Source: Argyresthia goedartella
Taxonomy: Eukaryota; Arthropoda; Insecta; Lepidoptera; Argyresthiidae
Length of the DNA stretch: 64,000 nucleotides
Direction: 5' to 3'
Assembly: GCA_949825045.1 (NCBI GenBank)
Contig: OX463832.1
Span: 19,462,552 to 19,526,551 of the forward strand
The notes under the pieces are model-generated. The model saw only the letters and a program-made list of their open reading frames with translations, did no database searches and was not told the origin of the DNA. Shown piece after piece: positions 10,916 through 21,579 of the stretch (within the stretch, counting starts at the first letter, position 1; each line of letters opens with the position of its first letter). Made by a program: the position numbers and the translations under genes.

Positions 10916-12105
10916 CAGAACCTAACAGAAAACAACAACCAAGATAAAATTTAAAGTGTCATTTTATTGGTTATTCCCAGTGAAGTCTATAAAAAAGATG
11001 ATGCGAAGATGAGGATGGATGAAATGAGAACAAGTTTTATAAAAGACAAATTAAGTATAAAAAGGAAGCGGAGGATACGAAGAGTAGAAGACCGGTGGAG
11101 TTAGTGTCCAGGATGCAGGCGTATTTGTTGTTGTAGATGTTGTTGAAATCGTCGTTGTAGGAACGGTAGCGGCGTACTTGTAGCTGCGGCTCGCAGGATC
11201 CCGTTGTAGATGGAGTATTTGAAGATTTGAAGGAGTTTGAAGGCTTCGCAGGATCCCGTTGTAGATGGAGTATTTGAAGATTTGAAGGAGTTTGAAGGCT
11301 TCGCAGGATCCCATTGTAGATGGAGTACTTGAAGATTTGAAGGAGTTTGAAGGCTTCGCAGGATCCCGGCGTAGGCACGCTTGAAGGCTCGTTTGAAGGT
11401 TGAGAGAGTTTGAAGGCTCGCAGGATCCCGGGGTAGTGCGACCCCGGGATAAGGCCTTTAACTGGTACATCCAGTTCAGAAGCTGACGTGAGACTCCAGA
11501 ATTTCAGAAATGTTCCGCTTTTATACCCTTTTTGGAGAGTTCTAAAAATTATTTAAATCAAACGTAATTTTTGTGAGTGGCCAAGAGAGAAAGAGTATTT
11601 TTGTAAAAGTATTAAACAAACCTATCAGACCGCTAACTAGTTTGAATGGGCATTGCCATGACAACCAGATAAACAAAGACGTCAACAAACGTCAAAGTTT
11701 ATTTTCAGGCTCGTATTACGGTAAACAAACAGAAAAACATGCAGCAAATTACATAACCGCGAAAGGAAAAAGGATAGCGCACCAGCGCGCACGAAGCCCG
11801 AGATTGCAGAGTTTCGGAGAAAGCCAAAAACAAGGTCAACAAAGGTAAGCCCCTTCGCTATCGATTTAGAAATGCTGATAGCATGAAAATGCAGAACGAA
11901 AATGATTTGTTAACATGTTCTTATGGTTTAAAACGTTACAGGGTCCTATGGAAATAAAGGTGAAGACAAATAATAAGCTGCACAGCTCACCAAGTATCCA
12001 GCGTAATAGAGCAAGCACCCTGAAGGACAAACAAAAAGGACTGATGGTGGAGCTGGAGCTAAGGGATAGGAAGCAAGAATAGCATGTAAGTAGCATAACA
12101 CTACA
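10892..12105 (-). mobile_element. Solo LTR of LTR family 1
   Basis: 1214 bp bounded by TG and CA: TGTCGTGTGACG on the left and GCATAACACTACA on the right. It is flanked by a 4-bp duplication ATAT (10888-10891 and 12106-12109). By comparison with the full elements at 13079-19499 the LTR lies on the minus strand, where TATAAAAGCGG (near 11525) is a core promoter and CCAATAAAATG (near 10965) a polyadenylation signal. Between them is a minisatellite with a unit of about 55 bp (11190-11357). No internal region remains, so recombination between the LTRs has removed it. Confidence 0.9.
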
Positions 12106-12130
12106 ATATTTTAGTTACTTTCATAGTGTC

Positions 12131-12580
12131 ATGTCCTATGGTATCTTGTTGTGGGGGAAAGCAGCGGATATTCAAACTATTTTTATTTTACAGAAAAGAG
12201 CTATTCGAGCAATTTATAATTTAAAACGCACAGACTCCTTAAGACAGCTTTTTAAAGAAATTGACATACTAACTGTAGCTAGTCAATTTATTTTCGAAAA
12301 TATAATGTATGTACGCAAGAACCTTACAAAATTTCCCAAACTTAGCGATAGCTGTAATGTTAACCTAAGAAATAATCACAGACTACTTGCGCCCCGGTTT
12401 AGACTCGCGAAGGTTAGCAATTCTTTCAAGGGTCAATGCATTCTCTACTACAACAAGATACCTCTGGAGATCTTGAAATTGCCATTTGAGCAATTTAAAA
12501 TCCATGTTATAGCGACTTTGTCGAAGAAGGGATATTACAATGTTCAAGATTACTCAAATGATGGGTCTGTATGGGCTTAA
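12131..12580 (+). pseudogene. LINE 1 C-terminal domain
   Basis: It encodes the C-terminal part of the LINE protein, starting with the conserved MSYGILLWG block that follows the reverse transcriptase in Jockey-like elements and ending at a stop near 12580. It continues the frame interrupted at 10891 once the solo LTR is removed. The methionine at 12131 is internal, not a start. Confidence 0.8.
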
Positions 12581-12846
12581 TCTGGCTCAACACAGACCTT
12601 GCTGTTAATAATTTTGTAATTATTTATTCCTGCTTATTAATTATGATAATGACTAAATATTATAGTTTGTATTAGTTAAGCATAAGCTATTTTTAAAAAG
12701 AGATCTAAAAATCAATCTGTGGAAGTTTCTACGCCCTGCTTCTCCCACAGTGGTCCGATGTAGAGAAGTGGCAAAAAATGACGATTGCTATGTATATGTA
12801 AATATCTACAGTAATAAAGACATTTGGAATTTGGAATTTGAATTTG

Positions 12847-13074
12847 AACAATGAATAAATGAATCTATCTATTAAATATTGAACTACGTGGGGTCGCTTC
12901 AGCTCCAGGTTGTAATATAAAGTGATGCAGTGCCGGATTTATATTTTTTATTAGTTTCTCTTTGTTTTCACCGCCCCATGTACCTTTCTAAAATTATAAT
13001 TTGTCATTCATATATAGTAAAGAATGCTCTAAAGTTAAATAAATGAATGGGGTTGGGAAGGGGTTGGCTACAGA
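12847..13074. other. Unassigned spacer between LINE 1 and the LTR elements
   Basis: No gene or repeat recognised. It ends with the TGTG target copy at 13075-13078. Confidence 0.4.
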
Positions 13075-13078
13075 TGTG

Positions 13079-14071
13079 TGTCGTGTAACGATATGAACCT
13101 AACCAGAACCTAACAAAAAACAACCAGGATAAAATTTAGTAGTGACAGTTTATTAGAGCTATTTACAGTGATGACTAAAGAAAAATGATAAGAAGATGAG
13201 GATGGATGAAATGAGAACAGGTTTTTGTAAAAATACAGATTAGGATCGCGTTGCAGTAACGGCTCGCAGGATCGCGTTGTATTAACGGCTCGCAGGATCG
13301 CGTTGCAGTAACGGCTCGCAGGATCGCGTTGTAGTAACGGCTCGCAGGATCGCGTTGTAGTAACGGCTCGCAGGATCGCGTTGTAGTAACGGCTCGCAAG
13401 ATCGCGTTGTAGTAACGGCTCGCAGGATCGCGTTGTAGTAACGGCTCGCAGGATCGCGTTGTAGTAACGGCTCGCAGGATCCCGGGATAGTGCGACCCCG
13501 GGATAAGGCCTTTAGGTGATTCTTCTTGCTCAGAAGCTGACGTGAGACTCTCGAATTTCAGAAATGTTCCGCTCTTATACCCTTTTTGGAGAGTTCTAAA
13601 AATTATTTTAATTAAAAGCAATTTTTGTGAGTGGCCAAGAGAGAAAAAGTATTTTTGTAAAAGTATTGAAGCAAACATATCAGACCGCTAACGAGTTTGA
13701 ATGGACATTGCCATGACAACCAGATAAACAACAACATAGTAAATGTCAGATTTTGGTTTCAGGCTCGTAATAGAAAAATCAACAAGTTCACATAGCCAAA
13801 ATTACATAACAGCGATAGATAAAAGGGTAGCGCACCAGCGCGCACGAAGCCCGAGATTGCAGAGTTACGGAGAAAGCCAAATACAAGGTCACCAAAGGTA
13901 AACCCCTTCGCTATCGATTTAGAAGTGCTGATAGTGTGAAAATACGACGTGAAAATGATTTGTTATTGTGTTCTTATGGTTTAAAACGTTACAGGGTCCT
14001 ATGAAAATAAAGCTCAGCAAGTATCCAGCTGAACAGACTGGAAAATAGCATGTAAGTAGCATAACACTACA
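13079..14071 (-). repeat. LTR A: 3' LTR of the outer element
   Basis: Bounded by TGTCGTGTAACG and GCATAACACTACA. It keeps the core promoter as TATAAGAGCGG on the minus strand near 13570. It carries about nine copies of a 26-bp unit (13243-13480), each containing GGATCGCGTTGTAGTAACGG. It lacks a segment of roughly 110 bp that LTR D retains at 18715-18822. Confidence 0.85.
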
Positions 14072-14086
14072 TTTTCCCCCCGACCC
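14072..14086 (-). promoter_or_regulatory. Polypurine tract, outer element
   Basis: On the minus strand this reads GGGTCGGGGGGAAAA and directly abuts the LTR end, as expected for the primer of plus-strand DNA synthesis. An identical tract sits at 15456-15470 in the inner element. Confidence 0.85.
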
Positions 14087-14248
14087 TGAAAAATTTTTGA
14101 CTCAGCAAAAAATTTGATATGTACATTTTAAAATAAACCAGAAAAACACAGCTTTGCAGAAACAGACATCACCAGGCAAAATCAGATATACCATCTCTTA
14201 CATTCATCATCTTCATTCAGGTAAGGGTGGAGTTCACATTCAATGACT

Positions 14249-15455
14249 TGTCGCGTGACGACACGAACCTAACAGAACCTAACAGAACCTAACAGAACCT
14301 AACAGAAAACAACCAGAATAAAATTTAGTAGTAGCAGTTTATTAGATATTTACAATGAAGACGATAAAAAAATGATACGAAGATGAGGATGGATGAGATG
14401 TGAACAGGTTTTATAAAAGACAAATTAAGTATAAAAAGGAAGCGGAGGATACGAAGAGAAGTAGACCAGTGGGGTGGTGACCAGGTTGCAGGCGTATTTG
14501 TAGTTGTAGATGTTGTTGAAATCGTCGTTGTAGGAACGGTAGCGGCGTACTGGTAGCTACGGCTCGCTGGATCCCGTTGTAGAAATCGTCGTTGTAGGAA
14601 CGGTAGCGGCGTACTGGTAGCTACAGCTCACTGGATCCCGTTGTAGAAATCTTCGTTGTAGGAACGGTAGCGGCGTAGGCACGGCTCACAGAATCCCGTT
14701 GTAGATGGAATATTTGAAGTTTTGAAGGAGTTTGAAGGCTTCGCAGGATCCCGGGGTTGAGCGACCCCGGGATAAGGCCTTTACTGGTACTTCCAGTTCA
14801 GAAGCTGACGTGAGACTCTCTCGAATTTCAGAAATGTTCCGCTTTTATACCCTTTTTGGAGAATTCTAAAAATTATTTAAATTAAACGTAATTTTTGTGA
14901 ATGGCCAAGAGAGAAAGAGTATTTTTGCAAAAGTATGGACGCAAACATAACAGACCGCTAACTAGTTTGAATGGGCATTGCCTCATGGCAATGCCAACCA
15001 GGTAAATAAAGATGTCAACCAACGTCAAAGTTTCTTTTCAGGCTCGTAATTCGATAAACAATACGAAAAACATGAAGTAAAGTACAAAATAACGAAAGGA
15101 AAAAAAGTAGCGCACCAGCGCGCACGAAGCCCGAGATTGCAGAGTTTCGGAGAAAGCCAAAAACAAGGTCACCAAAGGTAAGTCGCTTCGCTATCGATTT
15201 AGAAGTGCTGATAGCATGAAAATGCAGAGCGAACATGATTTAATAATGTGTTCTAATGGTTTAAAACGTTACAGGGTCCTATGGAAATAAAGGTGATACC
15301 AAAATCACAAGCTCAGCAAGCATCCAGCGTAATAGAGCAAGCAAGGACAGGAGCAGTTACCAAAGCTTCTTTAAGTTTCTCGAAAGCAGCTGCAGCCTTG
15401 GAATTTTAAAGACATTCAAGAAAATAGCACGTAAGTAAATATAAATAACACTACA
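14249..15455 (-). repeat. LTR B: 3' LTR of the inner element
   Basis: 1207 bp. On the minus strand the core promoter TATAAAAGCGG lies at about 14840-14849 and the polyadenylation signal AATAAA at 14338-14343. The stretch between them carries two to three copies of a unit of about 64 bp (14510-14690) built around GGATCCCGTTGTAG. Near the outer end a decamer AACCTAACAG is repeated four times, against three times in LTR C. Confidence 0.88.
14842..14849 (-). promoter_or_regulatory. TATA box of LTR B
   Basis: TATAAAAG on the minus strand, preceded by AAAAAGGG. The same box is present in LTR A, LTR C (near 17388) and the solo LTR, and missing in LTR D. Confidence 0.7.
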
Positions 15456-16802
15456 TTTTCCCCCCGACCCTGGAAAAATTTTTGACTCAGCAAAAATTTT
15501 GATATGTACAAAAATAAACCAGAAAAACACAGCTTTGCAGAAACAGACATCACCAGGCAAAATCAGATATACCATCTCTTACATTCATCATCTTCATTCA
15601 GGTAAGGGTGGAGTTCACATTCAATGACTACCACTCTAAAAGTGTGTTTTCAAAACGACATTCAGGCTTACTTAAGGAGTTGTCATCCGCTCCTGCGTGG
15701 AAAAAAAAATTAAGTAGAGGTAAAGAGAAACAAATTAATCCTAAGGTAGCTTTAGTCGCTTTGCCTTAAGATTAAAGACGGCCAGAGCGGTAGAGCTCGA
15801 AGCCAGAGATCAGCCACATCGCCAACGAGATGTGTCTGAAATGAAGAATATACATATATACAAATTAACAGTTTAGAAGTTAAGAAAATTTATGCTACTT
15901 ACGTGCAAAAATTTTATATAAAGATTCGTATCACCTTCAGGACAGAAGTTTGAGAGACAAGAGGAGGTTCCATGACAGTCGGATCAGCAGGAAGGTCAAG
16001 TGATGGAGAGTCATTTGCAGTTGAAGGTGGAGTCATTGTTATAGTTAAGTGTAGAGTCAAGTGTTAATTGAAGTGAAGTGAAGTGAAGTGAAGTGAAGTA
16101 ATGTAAGTTAAATGAAGACCTAAATAATCCACATGAGTTGAGTTGAAAAACTAGATGAAGTTTTGTTTTAGAATTTGGAAAAGTAAGTCAAAATAACCCT
16201 TTCCATTGTTATAGTTAAGTGTAGAGTAAGTGAAGTGAAGTGAAGTGAAGTGAAGTGAAGTGAAGTGAAGTGAAGTGAAGTGAAGTGAAGTGAAGTAATG
16301 TTAGTTAAATGTAGGCCTAAATATAATCAGATGAGTTGAAAAACTAGATAAAGTTTTGTTTTAGAATTTGGAAAATATTTAGGCTAGTGTTATAGTTAAG
16401 TGTAGAGTCAAGTGTTATAGAAGTGAAGTGAAGTGAAGTGAAGTAATGTAAGATAAATGTAGGCCTAATTTAATCCAGATAAGTTGAAAAACTAGATAAA
16501 GTTTTGTTTTAGACTTTGGAAAATATTTAGGCAAGTGTAGAGTCAAGTGTTATAGTTAAGTGTATAGTTAAGTGTTATAGAAGTGAAGTGAAGTGAAGTG
16601 TAGTAATGTAAGTTAAATGTAGGCCTAAATATAATCCAGATGAGTTGAAAAACTAGATGAAGTTTTGTTTTAGAATTTAGAAAATGTGAAAAGGATGAAT
16701 AGATAAAGATTTAAGAGTGAAAGAGAAAGCAAATCAAAGAGAAAGAGACAAGGCGCAGAAAAGGTGAAGAGTGGAGAAGAACTTTTACGTTGGGCGCCAA
16801 AA
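15456..16802 (-). other. Interior of the inner LTR element, non-coding
   Basis: No reading frame resembling gag, protease, reverse transcriptase or integrase exists here. It contains four clusters of the pentamer GTGAA/GAAGT (near 16073, 16217-16290, 16420 and 16575), embedded in a degenerate repeat of about 170-200 bp that includes ACTAGATGAAGTTTTG and TAGAATTTGG. These expanded by slippage. The block nearest the PBS is purine-rich. Confidence 0.75.
16787..16799 (-). promoter_or_regulatory. Primer binding site, inner element
   Basis: TGGCGCCCAACGT on the minus strand, three bases from the LTR end. It is complementary to the 3' end of tRNA-Lys(CTT) including CCA, judged from memory of the Drosophila tRNA. 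The outer element has the same site at 18534-18546. Confidence 0.8.
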
Positions 16803-17994
16803 TGTCGCGTGACGACACGAACCTAACAGAACCTAACAGAACCTAACAGAAAACAACCAGAATAAAATTTAGTAGTAGCAGTTTATTAGATATTTACAAT
16901 GAAGACGATAAAAAAATGATACGAAGATGAGGATGGATGAGATGTGAACAGGTTTTATAAAAGACAAATTAAGTATAAAAAGGAAGCGGAGGATACGAAG
17001 AGAAGTAGACCAGTGGGGTGATGACCAGGTTGCAGGCGTATTTGTAGTTGTAGATGTTGTTGAAATCGTCGTTGTAGGAACGGTAGCGGCGTACTGGTAG
17101 CTACGGCTCGCTGGATCCCGTTGTAGAAATCGTCGTTGTAGGAACGGTAGCGGCGTACTGGTAGCTACAGCTCGCTGGATCCCGTTGTAGAAATCTTCGT
17201 TGTAGGAACGGTAGCGGCGTAGGCACGGCTCGCAGAATCCCGTTGTAGATGGAATATTTGAAGTTTTGAAGGAGTTTGAAGGCTTCGCAGGATCCCGGGG
17301 TTGAGCGACCCCGGGATAAGGCCTTTACTGGTACTTCCAGTTCAGAAGCTGACGTGAGATTCTCTCGAATTTCAGAAATGTTCCGCTTTTATACCCTTTT
17401 TGGAGAATTCTAAATATTATTTAAATTAAACGTAATTTTTGTGAATGGCCAAGAGAGAAAGAGTATTTTTGCAAAAGTATGGACGCAAACATAACAGACC
17501 GCTAACTAGTTTGAATGGGCATTGTCTCATGGCAATGCCAACCAGGTAAATAAAGATGTCAACCAACGTCAAAGTTTCTTTTCAGGCTCGTAATTCGATA
17601 AACAATACGAAAAACATGAAGTAAAGTACAAAATAACGAAAGGAAAAAAAGTAGCGCACCAGCGCGCACGAAGCCCGAGATTGCAGAGTTTCGGAGAAAG
17701 CCAAAAACAAGGTCACCAAAGGTAAGTCGCTTCGCTATCGATTTAGAAGTGCTGATAGCATGAAAATGCAGAGCGAACATGATTTAATAATGTGTTCTAA
17801 TGGTTTAAAACGTTACAGGGTCCTATGGAAATAAAGGTGATACCAAAATCACAAGCTCAGCAAGCATTCAGCGTAATAGAGCAAGCAAGGACAGGAGCAG
17901 TTACCAAAGCTTCTTTAAGTTTCTCGAAAGCAGCTGCAGCCTTGGAATTTTAAAGACATTCAAGAAAATAGCACGTAAGTAACATAACACTACA
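16803..17994 (-). repeat. LTR C: 5' LTR of the inner element
   Basis: 1192 bp, nearly identical to LTR B. It carries the TATA box near 17388 and would drive transcription leftward on the minus strand through the interior to LTR B. Confidence 0.88.
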
Positions 17995-18533
17995 GACTAC
18001 CACTCTAAAAGTGTGTTTTCAAAAGGACATTCAGGCTTACTTAAGGAGTTGTCATCCGCTCCTGCGTGGAAAAAAAAAATAAGTAGAGGTAAAGAGAAAC
18101 AAATTAATCCTAAGGTAGCTTTAGTCGCTACGACTTAAGACAAGATTAAGAACGGCCAGAGCGGTAGAGCTCGAAGCCAGAGATCAGCCACATCGTCAAC
18201 GAGATGTGTCTCAAATAAAGAATATACATATTTACAAATTAACAGTTAATAGAAGTTAAGAAAATTTATGCTACTTACATGCAAAAATTTTACCTCTTTC
18301 CGGTTATCCAGAATAAAAATATTAAAGTGATGAAGTGAAGTGAAGTGAAGTAATGTAAGTTAAATGTAGGCCTAAATATAATCCAGATGAGTTGAAAAAC
18401 TAGATGAAGTTTTGTTTTAGAATTTGGAAAATGTGAAAAGGATGAATAGATAAAGATTTAATAGTGAAAGAGAAAGCAAATCAAAGGGAAAGAGACAAGG
18501 CGCAGAAAAGGTGAAGAGTGGAGAAGAACTTTT

Positions 18534-18546
18534 ACGTTGGGCGCCA
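18534..18546 (-). promoter_or_regulatory. Primer binding site, outer element
   Basis: TGGCGCCCAACGT on the minus strand, three bases from LTR D; identical to the inner element's site. Confidence 0.8.
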
Positions 18547-18549
18547 AAA

Positions 18550-19499
18550 TGTCGTGTAACGATATTTACCTAACCAGAACCTAACAGAAAACAACCAGGA
18601 TAAAATTTAGTAGTGACAGTTTATTAGAGCTATTTACAGTGGTGACTATAGAAAAATGATAAGAAGATGAGGATGGATGAAATGAGAACAGGTTTTTATA
18701 AAAATACAGATAAGGTATAAAAAAGGAAGCGGAGGACACGGAGAGTAGGAGACCGATGAAGTGATGACCAGGATGCAGGTGTAGCCGAGAACGGGTAGGT
18801 GACGAGGAGAACAGGGTTGAGGCTCGCAGGATCGTGTTGCAGTAACGGCTCGCAGGATCGCGTTGTAGTAACGGCTCGCAGGATCGCGTTGCAGTAACGG
18901 CTCGCAGGATCGCGTTGTTGTAACGGCTCGCAGGATCGCGTTGTAGTAACGGCTCGCAGGATCGCGTTGTAGTAACGGCTCGCAGGATCGCGTTGTAGTA
19001 ACGGCTCGCAGGATCGCGTTGTAGTAACGGCTCGCAGGATCGCGTTGTAGTAACGGCTCGCAGGATCCCGGGGTAGTGCGACCCCGGGATAAGGCCTTTA
19101 GGTGATTCTTCTTGCTCAGAAGCTGACGTGATACTCTCGTGATACAACCAGATAAACAACAACATAGTAAATGTCAGATTTTGGTTTCAGGCTCGTAATA
19201 GAAAAATCAACAAGTTCACATAGCCAAAATTACATAACAGCGATAGATAAAAGGGTAGCGCACCAGCGCGCACGAAGCCCGAGATTGCAGAGTTTCGGAG
19301 AAAGCCAAATACAAGGTCACCAAAGGTAAACCCCTTCGCTATCGATTTAGAAGTGCTGATAGTGTGAAAATACGACGTGAAAATGATTTGTTATTGTGTT
19401 CTTGTGGTTTAAAACGTTACAGAGTCCTATGAAAATAAAGCTCAGCAAGTATCCAGCTGAACAGACTGGAAAATAGCATGTAAGTAGCATAACACTACA
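18550..19499 (-). repeat. LTR D: 5' LTR of the outer element, promoter deleted
   Basis: 950 bp ending GCATAACACTACA. Compared with LTR A it lacks about 170 bp around 19140, the part that holds the TATA box and flanking promoter, so this upstream LTR can no longer start transcription in the normal way. It carries about ten copies of the 26-bp unit (18823-19072). Confidence 0.85.
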
Positions 19500-19503
19500 T
19501 GTG

Positions 19504-20924
19504 TTCACACGATTTTAATTATTATGTTATTGGAGTGGGGTTATTTGGAGCTCCCCTGTCCACCTAGTATAGTTTTTTGCTTGGAAATGTATAGTTTTTG
19601 AGATTTTGTTAAAATTTGATGTTATGTTCACAAACTTTTTGCTATGAAAGTGACATGATGCAAGTATGCAACCCGTAGAGGGTTAGGGGAAAGCTTTCTA
19701 TGCGGTCTTATGGCGTTAAGGCGTATTTTTTTACTGCCGCAGACTCGGTTTTATATAACTACGATTTAAATTAAAATTCAGACTTACGCAAAATGAAACT
19801 CAGTTCTGCCATTTATTAAAAAAATAAACATGTGAAGACTGATTTCAAGTAACATTATATTTATTGAGTCAAATTTGGCTAGAGTAGATTATTCTGGCTA
19901 AATTTCAATTGGGTTATAGGTTAGGTTAGAACTTAGAAGAAGAAAAACCGTAGCGTAGCGAGGCGGAGCGGACCGAAGCGTATGCAAATAAAAACAACAT
20001 TTAATGATATGAATATTATTTTTTTGGGTGGATAGTATAGATAGATACCTATCGCCGCCACAGCCCCGTAGTAGCCGGAGCTAGGGCCATTTTGAATATA
20101 AACGGAACCTCATAAAAAGGGGGGGTCCCGGCGGAGGGGGAGTTCCAGGGGTACCCCCCCTCCCCTAGGCGGGTTGCTTTATGTCAATTTTGTAGCGAGA
20201 ATTATGTAAATATTACCTCAAATTAATATATATATATAATAAAAATAAAATATATAATTTATTTCTCAAAAACTATACATTTCCTTGCAAAAAAACTATA
20301 CTAGGGGCACAAAAAAGCTCTCCCCTAAGCTCCCTACCCCTTCCCTCTCCAAAATTAAGGTGAACGATATCTAAAGTTTACGCAAAGAATTAAAATTAGT
20401 GACTTGGAAAGAGCGTTGAAAATAAAAAACAATTACAATACCTATCATTGATAATTTTTGATAGGAATGAGTGTCTATAAGGATTTAACATATTAGATCT
20501 CATGAGAAAACCAGTGAACTTGTTTGACTTTTACCGTCTGAAAGCGAGTGAGCGTGCTCTGAAATCTGCCTTCCCTAGGACGCTGTCGCCCCCAAGCCGC
20601 GGCCTATACGGCCTATTGACAAATCCAGGACTGAAGTGATGACCTAAGAAACCTAACTTTAGTATTTGGACAGAAAGTGACCAATACGATTCTGTGAAAC
20701 TAGTGTCCCCATGGACACTAAATTTGATGAAAATTTACCATTTTTGAGAGTCAAACTTATATTCGTAAACAATATATTTGTTGACATTTTATTTATTTGC
20801 GCAGCATTACAGGAACATTAGAAATAGCTGCAAAAAATACACAAGGACATATTTATCAATTCAAATACATTAACAGACAGTATTACCTAACAGAAAAAAA
20901 AAACATTTTATATTTTGTTAATTT
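19504..20924. other. Gene-free stretch with G/C-run repeat
   Basis: No gene recognised. The block 19868-19995 (GGCTAGAGTAG, GGGTTATAGGTTA, GAGCGGACCGAAGCGTATGC) is a single copy of the unit tandemly repeated at 39160-39400. In both places it is followed by poly-G or poly-C runs (20110-20170 here, 39400-39600 there) and sequence containing AAACTATACATTTCC or AAACTAGGCATTTCC. This marks a dispersed repeat of about 0.8 kb of unknown type. Confidence 0.5.
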
Positions 20925-21579
20925 TTAATTATTGAAACAGTTAGTGAAATTACAATTATTAAAATGATACGTAGTTGTAGTTGGTTTTTTAATTATGTTA
21001 TTATTATTATTACTATTCATAATGTCATTGTTTTGTGTTAGGGTAAATGTTGGAGACGACGAAACTTCTTGAAAGGCGGCAGAAGAGCATTGTAATTCGT
21101 CATTAGTTGTAAATAAAAAAGTATCATCAGTAGAAGTAGAGGGGCGCGGCTCAGGGCAAAACTTCTTCGATTGTGGCTGCAAATTTATTGTCTGAGTTAT
21201 TTTGGCACTTATATTTGCTTTGTTTTGGATGGAATCTTCTACATAAGATTCTGCTACTGCGTTAGAACGCCACCCGCCATGCCGTTTTAAAGTCAATATA
21301 TCAGCTCCCGAATCAGCAAGTAATGTAGCTGACGTTCTTCTGAAACTGTGCCCTGTATAAGAATCAGCATCCGGCAATCCTAAAAACTTGGCGACTTCCT
21401 TTGGCATGGCACCGACTTTATTTATGCCAATAGGTTGCGCATTACATTTACCTTTTTGGTAATTCTGAAAGAAATTATTATTTTTTGTCTTAGTCGTACG
21501 CAGAGCTTCATATTTTTTGACCACGTCATAAAATGGGCCGTCGATAATAAAAAATCGGGGTATTTTGTTTTTAGTGTTT
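20925..21579 (-). pseudogene. Crypton recombinase: catalytic C-terminal exon part
   Basis: It encodes NTKNKIPRFFIIDGPFYDVV at the junction, then the His-x-x-Arg, His-Gly-Gly-Trp and Tyr motifs of the recombinase active site, and a tail with an Asn run. The open frame extends upstream to 21656, but that part is LINE sequence read backwards. Confidence 0.85.

Larger units (their letters stand above)
8600..12846 (+). mobile_element. LINE 1 (Jockey/CR1-like), broken, holding a solo LTR
   Basis: A non-LTR retrotransposon in plus orientation. It carries an apurinic-type endonuclease (8630-9517), reverse transcriptase (9554-10915) and C-terminal domain (12131-12580), and ends in AATAAAG followed by TTTGGAA-type short repeats near 12820-12846. 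The 5' end lacks the start of the endonuclease, so it is 5'-truncated, as is usual for LINEs. A 1214-bp solo LTR interrupts it at 10892-12105. Joining the flanks with one copy of the duplicated ATAT restores the frame across the junction. Confidence 0.85.
14249..17994 (-). mobile_element. Inner non-autonomous LTR retrotransposon, family 1
   Basis: A complete element with LTRs at 14249-15455 and 16803-17994, PPT at 15456-15470, PBS at 16787-16799, and a 4-bp duplication GACT (14245-14248 and 17995-17998). The insertion split an internal motif of the outer element: CATTCAATGACTACCACTC is continuous in this element near 15620 but divided around it in the outer one. The two LTRs differ by eye at about eight substitutions plus one decamer copy and a small indel, which implies a recent insertion. 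The 1.35-kb interior codes for nothing recognisable, so proteins must come from elsewhere. Confidence 0.93.
13079..19499 (-). mobile_element. Outer non-autonomous LTR retrotransposon, family 1
   Basis: Minus-strand element with LTRs at 13079-14071 and 18550-19499, flanked by a 4-bp duplication TGTG (13075-13078 and 19500-19503). Next to the left LTR is a polypurine tract (GGGGGGAAAA on the minus strand, 14072-14086). Next to the right LTR is a primer binding site, TGGCGCCCAACGT on the minus strand (18534-18546), complementary to the 3' end of insect tRNA-Lys(CTT) as I remember it. The interior, 14072-14248 plus 17999-18549, has no gag or pol. A second element of the same family fills the gap between them. 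Confidence 0.9.

Noticed and set aside
13175..13678. Open frames across LTR minisatellites (also near 11037-11470 and 18581-19165)
   Set aside because: The repeated RDPASRYY and RSCEPLLQ peptides come from tandem repeats in the LTRs and start and stop in unrelated sequence; no domain.
14255..14310. Telomere-like CCTAA repeats
   Set aside because: The unit is the decamer AACCTAACAG inside LTR ends, not TTAGG/CCTAA arrays.
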